Source: an uncultured Algibacter sp.
Lineage (GTDB): Bacteria; Bacteroidota; Bacteroidia; Flavobacteriales; Flavobacteriaceae
DNA length: 64,000 bases
Direction of reading: 5' to 3'
Assembly (NCBI GenBank): GCA_947499935.1
Contig: CANMQH010000008.1
Coordinates: 89,676-153,675, forward strand
The position numbers were made by a program, and so were the translations under genes. The notes under the pieces are model-generated. The model did no database searches. It worked only from the letters and a program-made list of their open reading frames with translations, and had not been told where the DNA came from. Positions 26,713 through 34,897 of the stretch are shown in pieces (the first letter of the stretch is position 1; every line of letters starts with the position of its first letter).

Positions 26713-28026
26713 ATGGATTTAAAAGAAAAATTAGTATCATCCTTTTTGGTATTTGAAGATAATGTAAATGAAGATACCTTTATTCACGATATTAGAAATA
26801 ATGCCATAAAATCATTTGAAGAAAAAGGCTTTCCTACTAAAAAAGAAGAAGCTTGGAAATACACCTCTTTAAATAAAATATTAAAAGAAGATTATAGCGT
26901 TTTTCCAAAACAAGAAAACGCTATAGAATATCGCGATGTTAAAAAATATTTTATAGATGATATAGATACATACAAAATTGTATTTATAGATGGCAAATAT
27001 TCATCACATTTATCACAAACCACACATGATGGTATAGATGTATGTTTAATGTCTTCGGCATTAAGCAAACCAAAATATCGTTTAATTATAGAAAATTACT
27101 TTAATAAAGCAGCTACTAAAGATAGCTTGTCGTCTTTAAATACAGCATTTTCTAGTGAGGGTGCATACATCCATATTCCAAAAAATAAACTGGTAGAAAA
27201 ACCTATACAAATTGTACATTTTTCAACAGGAAACGAATCTGCAACCTTTTTACAACCACGTAACTTAATTGTTGTAGACGAGAATTCGCATGTGCAAATA
27301 ATAGAGCGTCATCAAAGTTTAACTAAAAACCCAGTTTTAACTAACAGTGTTACCGAAATTTTTGCAGACAAACGTGCCTTTGTAGATTATTACAAAATAC
27401 AGAATGATAATACCAATGCTTCCTTAATAGACAATACCTATATTAAACAACAGCAAGAAAGCATAGCATCTGTACACACTTTTGCATTTGGTGGCAAGTT
27501 AACACGAAATAACTTAAACTTTTATCAAGAAGGAGAGCGCATAGATTCTATTTTAAAAGGCGTTACCATTATTGGCGATAAGCAACATGTAGACCATAAT
27601 ACTTTAGTACATCATATAGAACCAAATTGCGAGAGCCACCAAGATTACAAAGGTATTTTTGGAGAGAACGCTACAGGCGTTTTTAACGGTAAAATTATTG
27701 TAGAAAAAGAAGCTCAAAAAACGAATGCCTTTCAATCAAATAATAACATATTAATTAGTGACAAGGCAACTATAAACACCAAACCTCAACTAGAAATTTT
27801 TGCCGATGATGTAAAATGCTCACACGGTTGTACCATTGGTCAATTAGACGAAAGCGCTATGTTTTACATGCAATCTCGCGGTATTCCAGAAAAAGAAGCC
27901 AAAGCTCTTTTAATGTATGCCTTTAGCAACAATGTATTAAACTCGGTAAAAATATCCGAAATCAAACAACGTATTACCAAGATTATCGCTAATAAATTGG
28001 GCGTTAATATAGGGTTCGATTTATAA
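26713..28026 (+). CDS. sufD: Fe-S cluster assembly protein SufD
   Basis: 437 residues; the SufB paralogue that completes the SufBC2D scaffold. The N-terminal region EEKGFPTKKEEAWKYTSLNKIL is typical for SufD. The C-terminal beta-helix carries ESHQDYKGIFGENATGVFNGKI, ATINTKPQLEIFADDVKCSHGCTIGQLDESAMFYMQSRGI and the conserved His in KCSHGCT. It lies in the order sufB-lipoprotein-sufC-sufD-sufS. Confidence 0.96.
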   Translation: MDLKEKLVSSFLVFEDNVNEDTFIHDIRNNAIKSFEEKGFPTKKEEAWKYTSLNKILKEDYSVFPKQENAIEYRDVKKYFIDDIDTYKIVFIDGKYSSHLSQTTHDGIDVCLMSSALSKPKYRLIIENYFNKAATKDSLSSLNTAFSSEGAYIHIPKNKLVEKPIQIVHFSTGNESATFLQPRNLIVVDENSHVQIIERHQSLTKNPVLTNSVTEIFADKRAFVDYYKIQNDNTNASLIDNTYIKQQQESIASVHTFAFGGKLTRNNLNFYQEGERIDSILKGVTIIGDKQHVDHNTLVHHIEPNCESHQDYKGIFGENATGVFNGKIIVEKEAQKTNAFQSNNNILISDKATINTKPQLEIFADDVKCSHGCTIGQLDESAMFYMQSRGIPEKEAKALLMYAFSNNVLNSVKISEIKQRITKIIANKLGVNIGFDL

Positions 28027-28037
28027 AATTTTTATTA

Positions 28038-28106
28038 GGAGCTCATCCCGCTTTCGGCAGTCGCTCTCTGCGAAGAGCTCCAACAAATGCCTCAATCGGG
28101 GCTAGA
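28038..28106. repeat. G+C-rich intergenic repeat with GGAGCTC/GAGCTCC arms, before sufS
   Basis: GGAGCTC at 28038-28044 and GAGCTCC at 28075-28081 bracket CATCCCGCTTTCGGCAGTCG, followed by AATCGGGGCTAG. The base composition is unlike the A+T-rich surroundings, and the CATCCCGCTTTC...AATCGGGGCTAG layout resembles intergenic repeats scattered through Flavobacteriaceae genomes (from memory). It overlaps an in-frame ATG (28087) that would otherwise extend sufS. Confidence 0.6.
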
Positions 28107-28116
28107 CTTACTTGCT

Positions 28117-29331
28117 ATGTTCAATATAAACGAAATAAGAAAAGACTTTCCCATTCTTTCTCGCAAAGTTAATGGTAAACCTTTAGTGTATTTTGATAAT
28201 GCAGCAACATCGCAAACACCACAACAAGTTATCGATGTTATTGTCGATTATTATTCAAATTATAATGCCAATATACACCGTGGCGTACATACATTAAGTC
28301 AAGAAGCCACCGATTTATACGAACAAGCACGTCAAAAAATACAAGCTCACTTTAATGCTAAGCATTCGCATGAAATAATTTTAACTTCTGGCACAACAGA
28401 CAGCATTAATCTTATTGCAAACGGATTTTCATCACTTCTAAAAAAAGGAGATGATGTTATAGTCTCTGCCTTAGAGCATCACAGTAATATTGTGCCTTGG
28501 CAAATGCTCTGCGAACGCACAGGTGCATCCCTAAAAGTTATTCCAATGAACTTAGAGGGCGAGTTAATTATGTCGGAATACGATAAATTAATATCAAAAA
28601 ACACAAAACTTGTTTTTGTAAACCATGTTTCTAATGCCTTAGGAACTATAAACCCTATTGAATATATCATTAAAAAAGCGCATGCCGTAGGAGCAGCCGT
28701 TTTAATAGACGGCGCACAATCTACGCCACATATAAAACCAGATGTACAAGATTTAGATGTCGATTTTTATGTAGCTTCTGCTCATAAATTATGTGGTCCA
28801 ACTGGTGTTGGAATGCTTTACGGAAAACAAGATTGGCTAAACAAATTACCGCCTTACCAAGGTGGCGGAGAAATGATTGCCGAAGTTACTTTCGAAAAAA
28901 CAACATACGCCGATTTACCTCATAAATTTGAAGCAGGCACACCTAATATTTGTGGTGGTATCGCATTTGGAGCTGCCATAGATTACATGAATGCTGTTGG
29001 TTTTAACAACATCGCTTTATATGAAAACGAGTTGTTAGAATATGCCACAAAAGCATTGCTAGACATAGAAGGTTTAAAGATATATGGCACATCAAAACAA
29101 AAAACTTCTGTCATTTCGTTTAATTTAGATGATATACATCCTTACGATGTTGGCACCATACTAGATAAACTAGGTATTGCTGTTAGAACTGGACACCATT
29201 GTGCGCAACCTATCATGGATTTTTATAAAATTCCAGGTACTGTTCGCGCTTCCATATCTTTTTATAATACCAAAGAAGAAATTGATGCTTTGGTAACAGG
29301 CATTAAAAAAGCGAAGATGATGTTGTCTTAA
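28117..29331 (+). CDS. sufS: Cysteine desulfurase SufS
   Basis: A PLP enzyme that takes sulfur from cysteine for cluster assembly, passing it to SufE. I start at 28117 (404 residues, MFNINEIRKDFPIL), because the upstream in-frame ATG at 28087 lies in an intergenic repeat and the added residues do not look native. The PLP lysine is K224 in SAHKLCGPTG; the active Cys is C362 in TGHHCAQP. VYFDNAATSQTP, NIHRGVHTLS and SALEHHSNIVPWQ are class V aminotransferase landmarks. It is followed by a META-domain lipoprotein and then sufE. Confidence 0.95.
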   Translation: MFNINEIRKDFPILSRKVNGKPLVYFDNAATSQTPQQVIDVIVDYYSNYNANIHRGVHTLSQEATDLYEQARQKIQAHFNAKHSHEIILTSGTTDSINLIANGFSSLLKKGDDVIVSALEHHSNIVPWQMLCERTGASLKVIPMNLEGELIMSEYDKLISKNTKLVFVNHVSNALGTINPIEYIIKKAHAVGAAVLIDGAQSTPHIKPDVQDLDVDFYVASAHKLCGPTGVGMLYGKQDWLNKLPPYQGGGEMIAEVTFEKTTYADLPHKFEAGTPNICGGIAFGAAIDYMNAVGFNNIALYENELLEYATKALLDIEGLKIYGTSKQKTSVISFNLDDIHPYDVGTILDKLGIAVRTGHHCAQPIMDFYKIPGTVRASISFYNTKEEIDALVTGIKKAKMMLS

Positions 29332-29380
29332 ATTAGTTGGCTTCATTTTTGTACTTTCATAGGTAAACAAATTAAGTGGG

Positions 29381-30178
29381 ATGAAAAGTATATTAATAAT
29401 CTTTAGTATCATTTTATTACGATGCTGTGTTTCACCTACAGTATTTCAAATGATGGCTTCTAACCAAAATAACAACAATCTCTTAAAAGAACTTCATGGA
29501 GATTATCAAATAATCAGTTTAAAAAACAAAGATATTTCGGCCTACAATAGTCATGTTGTTTTTAATAATCAAACAAAACAAATTTCTGGTTTTTCTAGTT
29601 GTAATCGTTTTTTAGGAACTTTTTCATTAAATAAAAACACACTTTCACTTAATATAGTAAATAGTACTAAAAAACTTTGTAAAAGTAAAATCAATACTAT
29701 TGAAAAAGAAACCATTGAAGCATTAAATAAAGCCGATTATATTTTATTTATTGATAATGGTTTTTCTATATCAAGTGATGAAGAGATATTATTATCAGCA
29801 GTAAAAAAAGTGACTACTGCAGACAAGATAAGTATTGAATACACAGCATCTTCTAGAGGTTTATACAATAATATTTTAATTAAAGAAAAAATTATTTCAA
29901 TGCTAACAACCCGAGGAGGCAAACCTGTTAAAAATAATTGTAAAGACAAAGATTGGGATAAACTAAAAAGTCTTGTAAAACATATAGATGTAGAAAACAT
30001 ATCAAATCTAAAAGCACCAACTAAGGCTTTCTTATATGATGGTGCAGCAATGGCTAAATTAAAAATCGTTCATAATGGTACAGTTTACGAGACTAAACCT
30101 TTTGATCATGGTAATCCACCAAAAGATATTGAAATGTTAGTTAAAGAAATAACAACTATGTCTCAAAACATTGAATAG
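29381..30178 (+). CDS. META-domain lipoprotein
   Basis: 265 residues; N-terminus MKSILIIFSIILLRCC reads as a lipoprotein signal with Cys15 or Cys16 modified. Residues about 30-120 match the META (HslJ-like) domain: LLKELHGDYQIISLKN, then ISGFSSCNRFLGTFSLNKNTLSL, a Cys pair with LCKSK, and the closing FIDNGFSISSDEEILLSA. Residues about 145-265 are a separate helical and beta part with SMLTTRGGKPVKNNCKDKDWDKL, which I do not recognise. It sits between sufS and sufE. The domain is linked to envelope stress in other bacteria; a Fe-S role is not implied. Confidence 0.75.
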   Translation: MKSILIIFSIILLRCCVSPTVFQMMASNQNNNNLLKELHGDYQIISLKNKDISAYNSHVVFNNQTKQISGFSSCNRFLGTFSLNKNTLSLNIVNSTKKLCKSKINTIEKETIEALNKADYILFIDNGFSISSDEEILLSAVKKVTTADKISIEYTASSRGLYNNILIKEKIISMLTTRGGKPVKNNCKDKDWDKLKSLVKHIDVENISNLKAPTKAFLYDGAAMAKLKIVHNGTVYETKPFDHGNPPKDIEMLVKEITTMSQNIE

Positions 30179-30201
30179 CAATTATTGTTATTGTATTTTT
30201 G
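30171..30201 (+). promoter_or_regulatory. Promoter for sufE (TTG-N20-TATTTTTG)
   Basis: TTG at 30171-30173, a 20-bp spacer and TATTTTTG at 30194-30201 match the Bacteroidota consensus well. The -7 box is 16 bp before the GTG at 30218 and lies downstream of an alternative TTG start at 30185, which it excludes. The promoter overlaps the end of the META-lipoprotein gene. Confidence 0.6.
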
Positions 30202-30217
30202 TGTAAAATTTGTAACT

Positions 30218-30640
30218 GTGAGTATTAAGGACATACAAAACGAAATAATAGACGAGTTTTCCATGTTTGAAGATTGGGAAGAACGCTACCAATACATGAT
30301 AGATCTAGGAAAAGATTTACCATTAATTGACAATCAATATAAAACCGAAAGTAACATTATAAAAGGTTGCCAAAGTAAGGTTTGGGTACATGCCGAATTG
30401 CAAGATAATAAAATTACTTTTACTGCAGATAGTGATGCTATAATAACTAAAGGTATTATAGCTATTTTAATTCGTACTTTTTCTAATCAGCATCCAAAAG
30501 ATATTATAGATGCCGATACCGATTTTATTGACGCCATCGGATTAAAAGAGCATCTATCGCCAACACGAGCCAATGGTTTGGTAAGTATGATAAAGCAACT
30601 TAAAATGTATGCCATAGCATACCAAACACAATTAAATTAA
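30218..30640 (+). CDS. sufE: Sulfur acceptor protein SufE (GTG start)
   Basis: 140 residues from a GTG start. It accepts persulfide sulfur from SufS and delivers it to SufB. Starting at GTG gives the family's usual N-terminus (SIKDIQNEIIDEFSMFEDWEERY) and places the active cysteine at Cys51 in IIKGCQSKVWV, the same number as in the E. coli protein. An alternative TTG 33 bp upstream would precede the -7 box and adds residues that look non-native. It probably has its own promoter in addition to read-through from the SUF operon. Confidence 0.94.
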   Translation: MSIKDIQNEIIDEFSMFEDWEERYQYMIDLGKDLPLIDNQYKTESNIIKGCQSKVWVHAELQDNKITFTADSDAIITKGIIAILIRTFSNQHPKDIIDADTDFIDAIGLKEHLSPTRANGLVSMIKQLKMYAIAYQTQLN

Positions 30641-30651
30641 TGTGTTTTATA

Positions 30652-30712
30652 ATTTCTGCGAACGCAGGAATTTATTAATAAGATTTCCGTATTTATCGGA
30701 AATGAAAAAACG
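30652..30712. repeat. Intergenic palindromic repeat (CTGCGAACGCAG / TTTCCG..CGGAAA)
   Basis: Two small palindromes lie next to each other: TTCTGCGAACGCAGGAA at about 30652-30670 and ATTTCCGTATTTATCGGAAAT further on. They match, from memory, the CCTGCGAAAGCAGG and TTCCCG-type repeats common in flavobacterial intergenic DNA. It occupies the gap between sufE and the SufT-like gene. Confidence 0.5.
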
Positions 30713-30721
30713 TTTAAAAAA

Positions 30722-31045
30722 ATGAGTGATACTATAGACACCGCAGAACTTGGAGAAAAAATAGTAAATGTTTTAAAAACAATTTATGACCCTGAAATTC
30801 CAGTAGATATATACGAGCTAGGCTTAATTTACGATGTATTTGTAAACGAAGATTACGACGTAAAAATACTAATGACTTTAACAACGCCTAATTGTCCTGT
30901 TGCCGAAACACTACCCGTAGAGGTTGAAGAAAAAGTAAAATCTTTAAATGCTGTTAAAGATGCCGAAGTTGAAATTACTTTTGACCCACCATGGACACAA
31001 GAATTAATGAGTGAAGAAGCAAAGCTAGAATTAGGAATGCTTTAA
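30722..31045 (+). CDS. SUF-associated MIP18/DUF59 family protein (SufT-like)
   Basis: A 107-residue cytosolic protein. The DUF59/MIP18 core is clear: VLKTIYDPEIPVDIYELGLIYDV, then ILMTLTTPNCPVAETLPVEVEEKV and a closing VEITFDPPWTQELMSEEAKLELGML. The Cys in TTPNCPVA is the conserved reactive residue. Such proteins act in Fe-S cluster maturation and are a regular part of flavobacterial SUF loci. It is preceded by a repeat-filled gap and followed 10 bp later by a frameshifted lipoprotein gene. Confidence 0.92.
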   Translation: MSDTIDTAELGEKIVNVLKTIYDPEIPVDIYELGLIYDVFVNEDYDVKILMTLTTPNCPVAETLPVEVEEKVKSLNAVKDAEVEITFDPPWTQELMSEEAKLELGML

Positions 31046-31055
31046 GTTTCTTAAA

Positions 31056-31510
31056 ATGAAATCTTTAATAAAGTTAATTTTAATTTTTATGCTATTATTC
31101 ACTTCCTGTGATAAAATAGCTAGTAAAACTAAAGAAACCATAAATAAAAGTGGTGAAACTGTTGGAGAAACAGCTACAGAGTTTTTTGAAGGCGTCACTG
31201 AAGGTGTTGACAAAACACTTGAATGCGAGTTTTATTATCTCAAGAATTAATTGACAAAGGCATCAAAACAGGTTCTTTTACCATAGCGGACATTGAATTA
31301 GAAGGAAAAAATAATTTATTAACGCTTTATATTATTTTTGACAAAGCTTTTAATGCAGAGGTAATTGCTAAAGCATTTGATAAAAACAATTTAGAAATAG
31401 GACGATCTAAAATTAATATTGAAGGTTCTGTAGGAGAAGCAAAATACTTTGATTTTGAATTTGATAAAAGAACCTACATAGGAGTTAGAAACAAAATAAT
31501 GATTGAATAA
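31056..31510 (+). pseudogene. Small lipoprotein gene split by a one-base frameshift
   Basis: Two overlapping frames read as one protein. Frame one (31056-31250) has a lipoprotein signal, LLFTSC (Cys18), then KETINKSGETVGETATEFFE and GVDKTLECE, and then runs into FYYLKN and a stop. Frame two (from 31223 to the stop at 31510) reads VLLSQELIDKGIKTGSFTIA through FDFEFDKRTYIGVRNKIMIE. Joining ECE to VLLSQELIDKG needs one extra G after 31229 (GAG-GTT instead of GAGTT). The merged ~152-residue protein looks like a known family of small flavobacterial lipoproteins. A real mutation, a sequencing error or, less likely, recoding could explain it; no standard slippery heptamer is present. Confidence 0.7.
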
Positions 31511-31512
31511 TA

Positions 31513-32019
31513 ATGCCAGACCAAATTATAAACCGCGTAGCGAACAGTAAATTAATTACTATTAACCTTGAGGATTATTACCCAAAAGGCAACCGTGTGC
31601 TTTTTGATATTAAAGATTGGCTTTTTGAAGGTTTTGTTTTGCGAGAAAAAGATTTTAGGCAACAGGTTGCTGCATTTAATTGGTCTCAATACAAAGATAG
31701 CTATATAGCTTTAACATGTAGTTCAGATGCCATTATTCCTGGCTGGGCTTATATGTTGCTTAGTATACACTTAGAGCCTTTCGCTAAAAAAATTATTATT
31801 GGTAATCTTGAAACATTAGAAACTATAATATATCAAGATATTATAAATAAACTAGATGTTACGGCGTTTAACAATAGTCCTGTTATTATTAAAGGCTGTT
31901 CTAAAAAACCTGTACCCCAAAACGCTTACATTATGCTTGCTACTAAACTAAAACCAATAGCTAAATCCATTATGTATGGTGAGGCTTGTTCTTCTGTACC
32001 ACTATACAAAAACAAATAG
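31513..32019 (+). CDS. DUF2480 family protein
   Basis: 168 residues, cytosolic, no signal or membrane segment. MPDQIINRVANSKLITINLEDYYP, FDIKDWLFEGFVLREKDFR, and VALTCSSDAIIPGWAYMLL-like and GCSKKPVPQNAYIMLATKLKP segments are typical of DUF2480. Members are regularly found close to SUF genes in Bacteroidota, and the two Cys positions (TCSSDA and KGCSKKP) are conserved in style. It starts 2 bp after the frameshifted lipoprotein gene. Function unknown; a sulfur or Fe-S role is only suggested by location. Confidence 0.85.
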   Translation: MPDQIINRVANSKLITINLEDYYPKGNRVLFDIKDWLFEGFVLREKDFRQQVAAFNWSQYKDSYIALTCSSDAIIPGWAYMLLSIHLEPFAKKIIIGNLETLETIIYQDIINKLDVTAFNNSPVIIKGCSKKPVPQNAYIMLATKLKPIAKSIMYGEACSSVPLYKNK

Positions 32020-32067
32020 TTTTAAATAATCCATGTGACCTAATTAATAAACGCGGGTCTAATCTAT

Positions 32068-32097
32068 AATCACTTTGTACTTGAAGTGATTTTTTAT
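32068..32097 (+). terminator. Hairpin terminator at the end of the SUF locus
   Basis: AATCACTT at 32068-32075 pairs with AAGTGATT at 32084-32091 around an 8-nt loop, followed by a run of T. Confidence 0.8.
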
Positions 32098-32147
32098 TGA
32101 AATTAAATTTAACTTATATTTACAATCACAATTAATTAATGAGAACA

Positions 32148-33053
32148 ATGAAAAAAACCCTACTATTATTGGCATTTTGTATCGGAATGGTTTCGATGAA
32201 TGCGCAAACTAAAGAAGACTTACAAGCTCAAAAAGCCGAAAAACAAGCTGTTGCAGACGCTGCACAAGCAGAGGCTAATGCCTTACAAGCCCAAATAGAT
32301 GCTCTACCTGGTTGGAGAATTGGTGCCTTTGGTACTATAGGTGGTAGTATCTCTGGTTTTGATAACTGGTACTCTCAAGGCACACCAAATAACAATTCTG
32401 GTAATATTGGCGTTACGTTTAATGGATTTGCTAATTTAATTGAAGACAAATTCTTTTGGAGAAACTCATTAACTGCTAATTTAAACTGGGTAAAATTAGA
32501 TAACAAAGATACTGATTTAGATAGTGATGATTTTAACCCAACTACAGATGTCTTTAACTTATCGTCTTTATATGGTAGAAATATCACTAAAACACTTGCT
32601 GCTTCTGCCTTAATGGAATACAGAACAACATTATTAGATAATTTTAATGACCCAGGATATTTAGATATTGGTATTGGTGCTACTTGGACACCTATAGAAA
32701 ATTTAATTGTTGTAATACACCCATTAAACTACAATTTTGTATTTGCTGATAATGACGATATATTTGAATCTTCATTAGGTGCAAAAATTGTTGCCGATTA
32801 TACAAGACAAATAGGTGCTATAAACTTTAAAACCAACTTATCAGCCTTCCAAAGTTATAAGTCTGGAGACTTATCTAACTGGACATGGACTAACTCATTT
32901 GGATACACAATATGGAAAATGATTGGTGTAGGTTTTGATTTTGGTTTAAGAAGTAATAAACAAGAAGCTGCTAATTTTCAAGGTGTTAGCTTAGGAGATG
33001 CAGATAACGATTTACAATCTTACTGGACATTAGGTATGAGTTATAAATTCTAA
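32148..33053 (+). CDS. DUF3078 domain-containing outer-membrane protein
   Basis: 301 residues from the Met at 32148; an earlier Met at 32139 is possible. The signal peptide ends at SMNAQ. A short Ala/Gln-rich coiled segment (KEDLQAQKAEKQAVADAAQA, to about 50) is followed by amphipathic beta-strands to the end: GWRIGAFGTIGGSISGFDNWYSQG, FNGFANLIEDKFFWRNSL, and the final SYWTLGMSYKF, with terminal Phe as in outer-membrane barrels. This is the DUF3078 pattern. Single gene with terminators on both sides. Function unknown. Confidence 0.85.
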   Translation: MKKTLLLLAFCIGMVSMNAQTKEDLQAQKAEKQAVADAAQAEANALQAQIDALPGWRIGAFGTIGGSISGFDNWYSQGTPNNNSGNIGVTFNGFANLIEDKFFWRNSLTANLNWVKLDNKDTDLDSDDFNPTTDVFNLSSLYGRNITKTLAASALMEYRTTLLDNFNDPGYLDIGIGATWTPIENLIVVIHPLNYNFVFADNDDIFESSLGAKIVADYTRQIGAINFKTNLSAFQSYKSGDLSNWTWTNSFGYTIWKMIGVGFDFGLRSNKQEAANFQGVSLGDADNDLQSYWTLGMSYKF

Positions 33054-33091
33054 TAAAAAGAGTTGGTTTATCTTATAAAGTTTTAAGTTTA

Positions 33092-33127
33092 AAAAACTCA
33101 GGATTGAATTCAATCCTGAGTTTTTTT
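33092..33127 (+). terminator. Hairpin terminator (AAAACTCAGGATT type, copy 1)
   Basis: AAAACTCAGGATTG pairs with CAATCCTGAGTTTT with a T run after it. The same stem sequence recurs at 34628-34665. Confidence 0.88.
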
Positions 33128-33387
33128 ATTTAATAAATTTTAGATACTTATTACCTCAGCTTAGAATCTAATTAATTCATTATTAAATTATTTAAAAACC
33201 AATGCACTTATTTTTAAAAAACCCTTGTATTAGTAAAACTCAATATTTTTAAAATAGTGAAGCATTATTTAAATTAAATCCCCAAACACAAGTTGTTTGT
33301 CCACAAGACAACTACATTAAGCACTTAATGTTATTTTACGATGTAAAAGTTTTGTAGTATTGAATCTTAAAATAAAAATTTAGAATA
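33128..33387. other. A+T-rich non-coding stretch with one hairpin
   Basis: No gene is seen between the DUF3078 terminator and the next lipoprotein gene. The only structure I find is AGTTGTTTGT-CC-ACAAGACAACT at 33291-33313, an imperfect inverted repeat some 75 bp before the start codon. It might be an operator or a leader hairpin. Confidence 0.4.
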
Positions 33388-34575
33388 ATGAAAACAAAAA
33401 TGATTTTTAATGTTAATAAATTTATAGGTATAGTAATGCTTGTATTTATTTTTAGTTGCTCGAGTGATGATAATAAACCCTCAGATGAAGCGACTTGCAC
33501 CTCACTCCCATCAAACAATATAGCCCTTTATACAGGTGAGTTATCTGCTGGGTCTCTTAACGATGACGATGGAACAGTGACTATAGAATTTGCTGGAAAT
33601 AACGATGCAGGATGCCCTACATATTCTGCTACTTTTAGCGAAGCAGCTTTAAATAACAATACAGAATCTGTATTTGACAACATTGTATTTAGAAAAGATG
33701 GTGATAAATTTATAGCTACCCAAGAAAGTATTGGAGGGCAAACATTTGTTATAGACACATCAAACAATGATTTACAAATTCAAGTAGGCTCAATTAGTTT
33801 TAATGGCACACTGGGAGAAAGTACAGGAGGAGATGGCGGTGATGACACAGGTAGCGTTAACACGCTTAACCTTGACATAGACAAGGTCATACTATACGGT
33901 CTTGATGTAGAACTTACAGATAAAGAAACCTATGATATTCCTGTAGATTTGGGCACAAGCGGAACTTCTTTTGATGAAAGTGAAATAGAGTTCGTTGGAA
34001 CTGGAACAATTATTGAAATAGAGTTTTACTCTAATACACCTATGTTAGCTGCGGGAACTTATACCTTTGGTAATAATGAAGAAGCTTTCACGTTTGACGG
34101 CGACATTTCAAGTATTCCTGAAAATGATGATAAAAACTATTCTGTTGAAGCAGGAACAATAACAGTTTCTTACTCAGGAGACGATATCATAATAACATAT
34201 GATTTATCTTTAGATAGTGATACCGATACAAGTACAGATATAGATGCTAAAACAAATGGTAATTTTACAGGTGAGTTATTACAAATTGGTGAATGTTTTG
34301 TAACCTTACCTAATAGCCTTTTAGAAACATTTGATGGTGATTATTCCGATGGTTCAACAGGAAGTATAACTATAAGTTTAAATGCTGATGAAACCTACAA
34401 CATTACATATAGTAATGGAGCCGATGCTACTGAGGATATTACTTTCTGTAAAGAAAATATAACAGTAGAAGAGTTTATATTTGAAAGTGGCTCTACTAAT
34501 ATATTGCTTGCAATTGATAGCGATGGAGAAATTTTAATTGATGCTGCTACTTCAGGAGGTATTTTTTCTAACTAA
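33388..34575 (+). CDS. Asp-rich surface lipoprotein with duplicated beta domain
   Basis: 395 residues; lipobox IFSC (Cys24 counted from this Met; a second Met at 33400 is possible) followed by SSDDNK. Residues about 45-145 form a beta-rich unit: ALYTGELSAGSLNDDDGTVT, TYSATFSEAALN, FDNIVFRKDGDKFIATQ and LQIQVGSISFNGTLGE. It matches domains in the proteins at 49094-50362 and 56123-56548. A looser copy closes the protein (LLETFDGDYSDGSTGSITIS ... NITYSNGADA). The middle (about 160-300) is a different Asp/Glu-rich beta segment. Function unknown; surface exposure is inferred from the acidic stretch after Cys. Confidence 0.7.
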   Translation: MKTKMIFNVNKFIGIVMLVFIFSCSSDDNKPSDEATCTSLPSNNIALYTGELSAGSLNDDDGTVTIEFAGNNDAGCPTYSATFSEAALNNNTESVFDNIVFRKDGDKFIATQESIGGQTFVIDTSNNDLQIQVGSISFNGTLGESTGGDGGDDTGSVNTLNLDIDKVILYGLDVELTDKETYDIPVDLGTSGTSFDESEIEFVGTGTIIEIEFYSNTPMLAAGTYTFGNNEEAFTFDGDISSIPENDDKNYSVEAGTITVSYSGDDIIITYDLSLDSDTDTSTDIDAKTNGNFTGELLQIGECFVTLPNSLLETFDGDYSDGSTGSITISLNADETYNITYSNGADATEDITFCKENITVEEFIFESGSTNILLAIDSDGEILIDAATSGGIFSN

Positions 34576-34627
34576 AATCAATAATAATTGCAATAAAAGA
34601 CATCTCTCTTTAGATTATTAATTTTTT

Positions 34628-34665
34628 AAAACTCAGGATTTAATAAAATCCTGAGTTTTTTATTT
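34628..34665 (+). terminator. Hairpin terminator (AAAACTCAGGATT type, copy 2)
   Basis: AAAACTCAGGATTT pairs with AAATCCTGAGTTTT, followed by T. It is the same stem as copy 1 at 33092-33127, so the lipoprotein gene lies between two near-identical terminators. Confidence 0.88.
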
Positions 34666-34897
34666 TATATATTTTCATTACACTCTAAATGCCAATACAA
34701 CTAAGTTTTTCCAGCTATTTCACTTTATAACAGTTGTTGTTATATAATACTACTTGCTCGAGTTAAAAAACGGTTATAAATTTATAATGGTCCTTAAAAC
34801 CAACATAAAAACCTAAAAATCAATTCTCTGTAATATTGATAATGTAAAGCATTACTAATAAGAAGTCTATGATATATGTAACTCATTATAAATAATG
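34666..34897. other. A+T-rich non-coding stretch before the 254-bp repeat
   Basis: About 230 bp with stops in all frames. I see no promoter, hairpin or repeat that stands out here. Confidence 0.4.

Noticed and set aside
28087..28116. In-frame ATG that would add ten residues to SufS
   Set aside because: It lies in a G+C-rich intergenic repeat and the extra residues do not look like a SufS N-terminus; 28117 gives the standard start.
30185..30217. TTG start giving a 151-residue SufE
   Set aside because: It precedes the -7 box of a good promoter, and the family length and Cys51 position fit the GTG at 30218.
31223..31510. Separate 95-residue protein starting at ATG 31223
   Set aside because: That ATG overlaps the codons of ECE in the upstream frame, and the two frames join into one lipoprotein with one added base.
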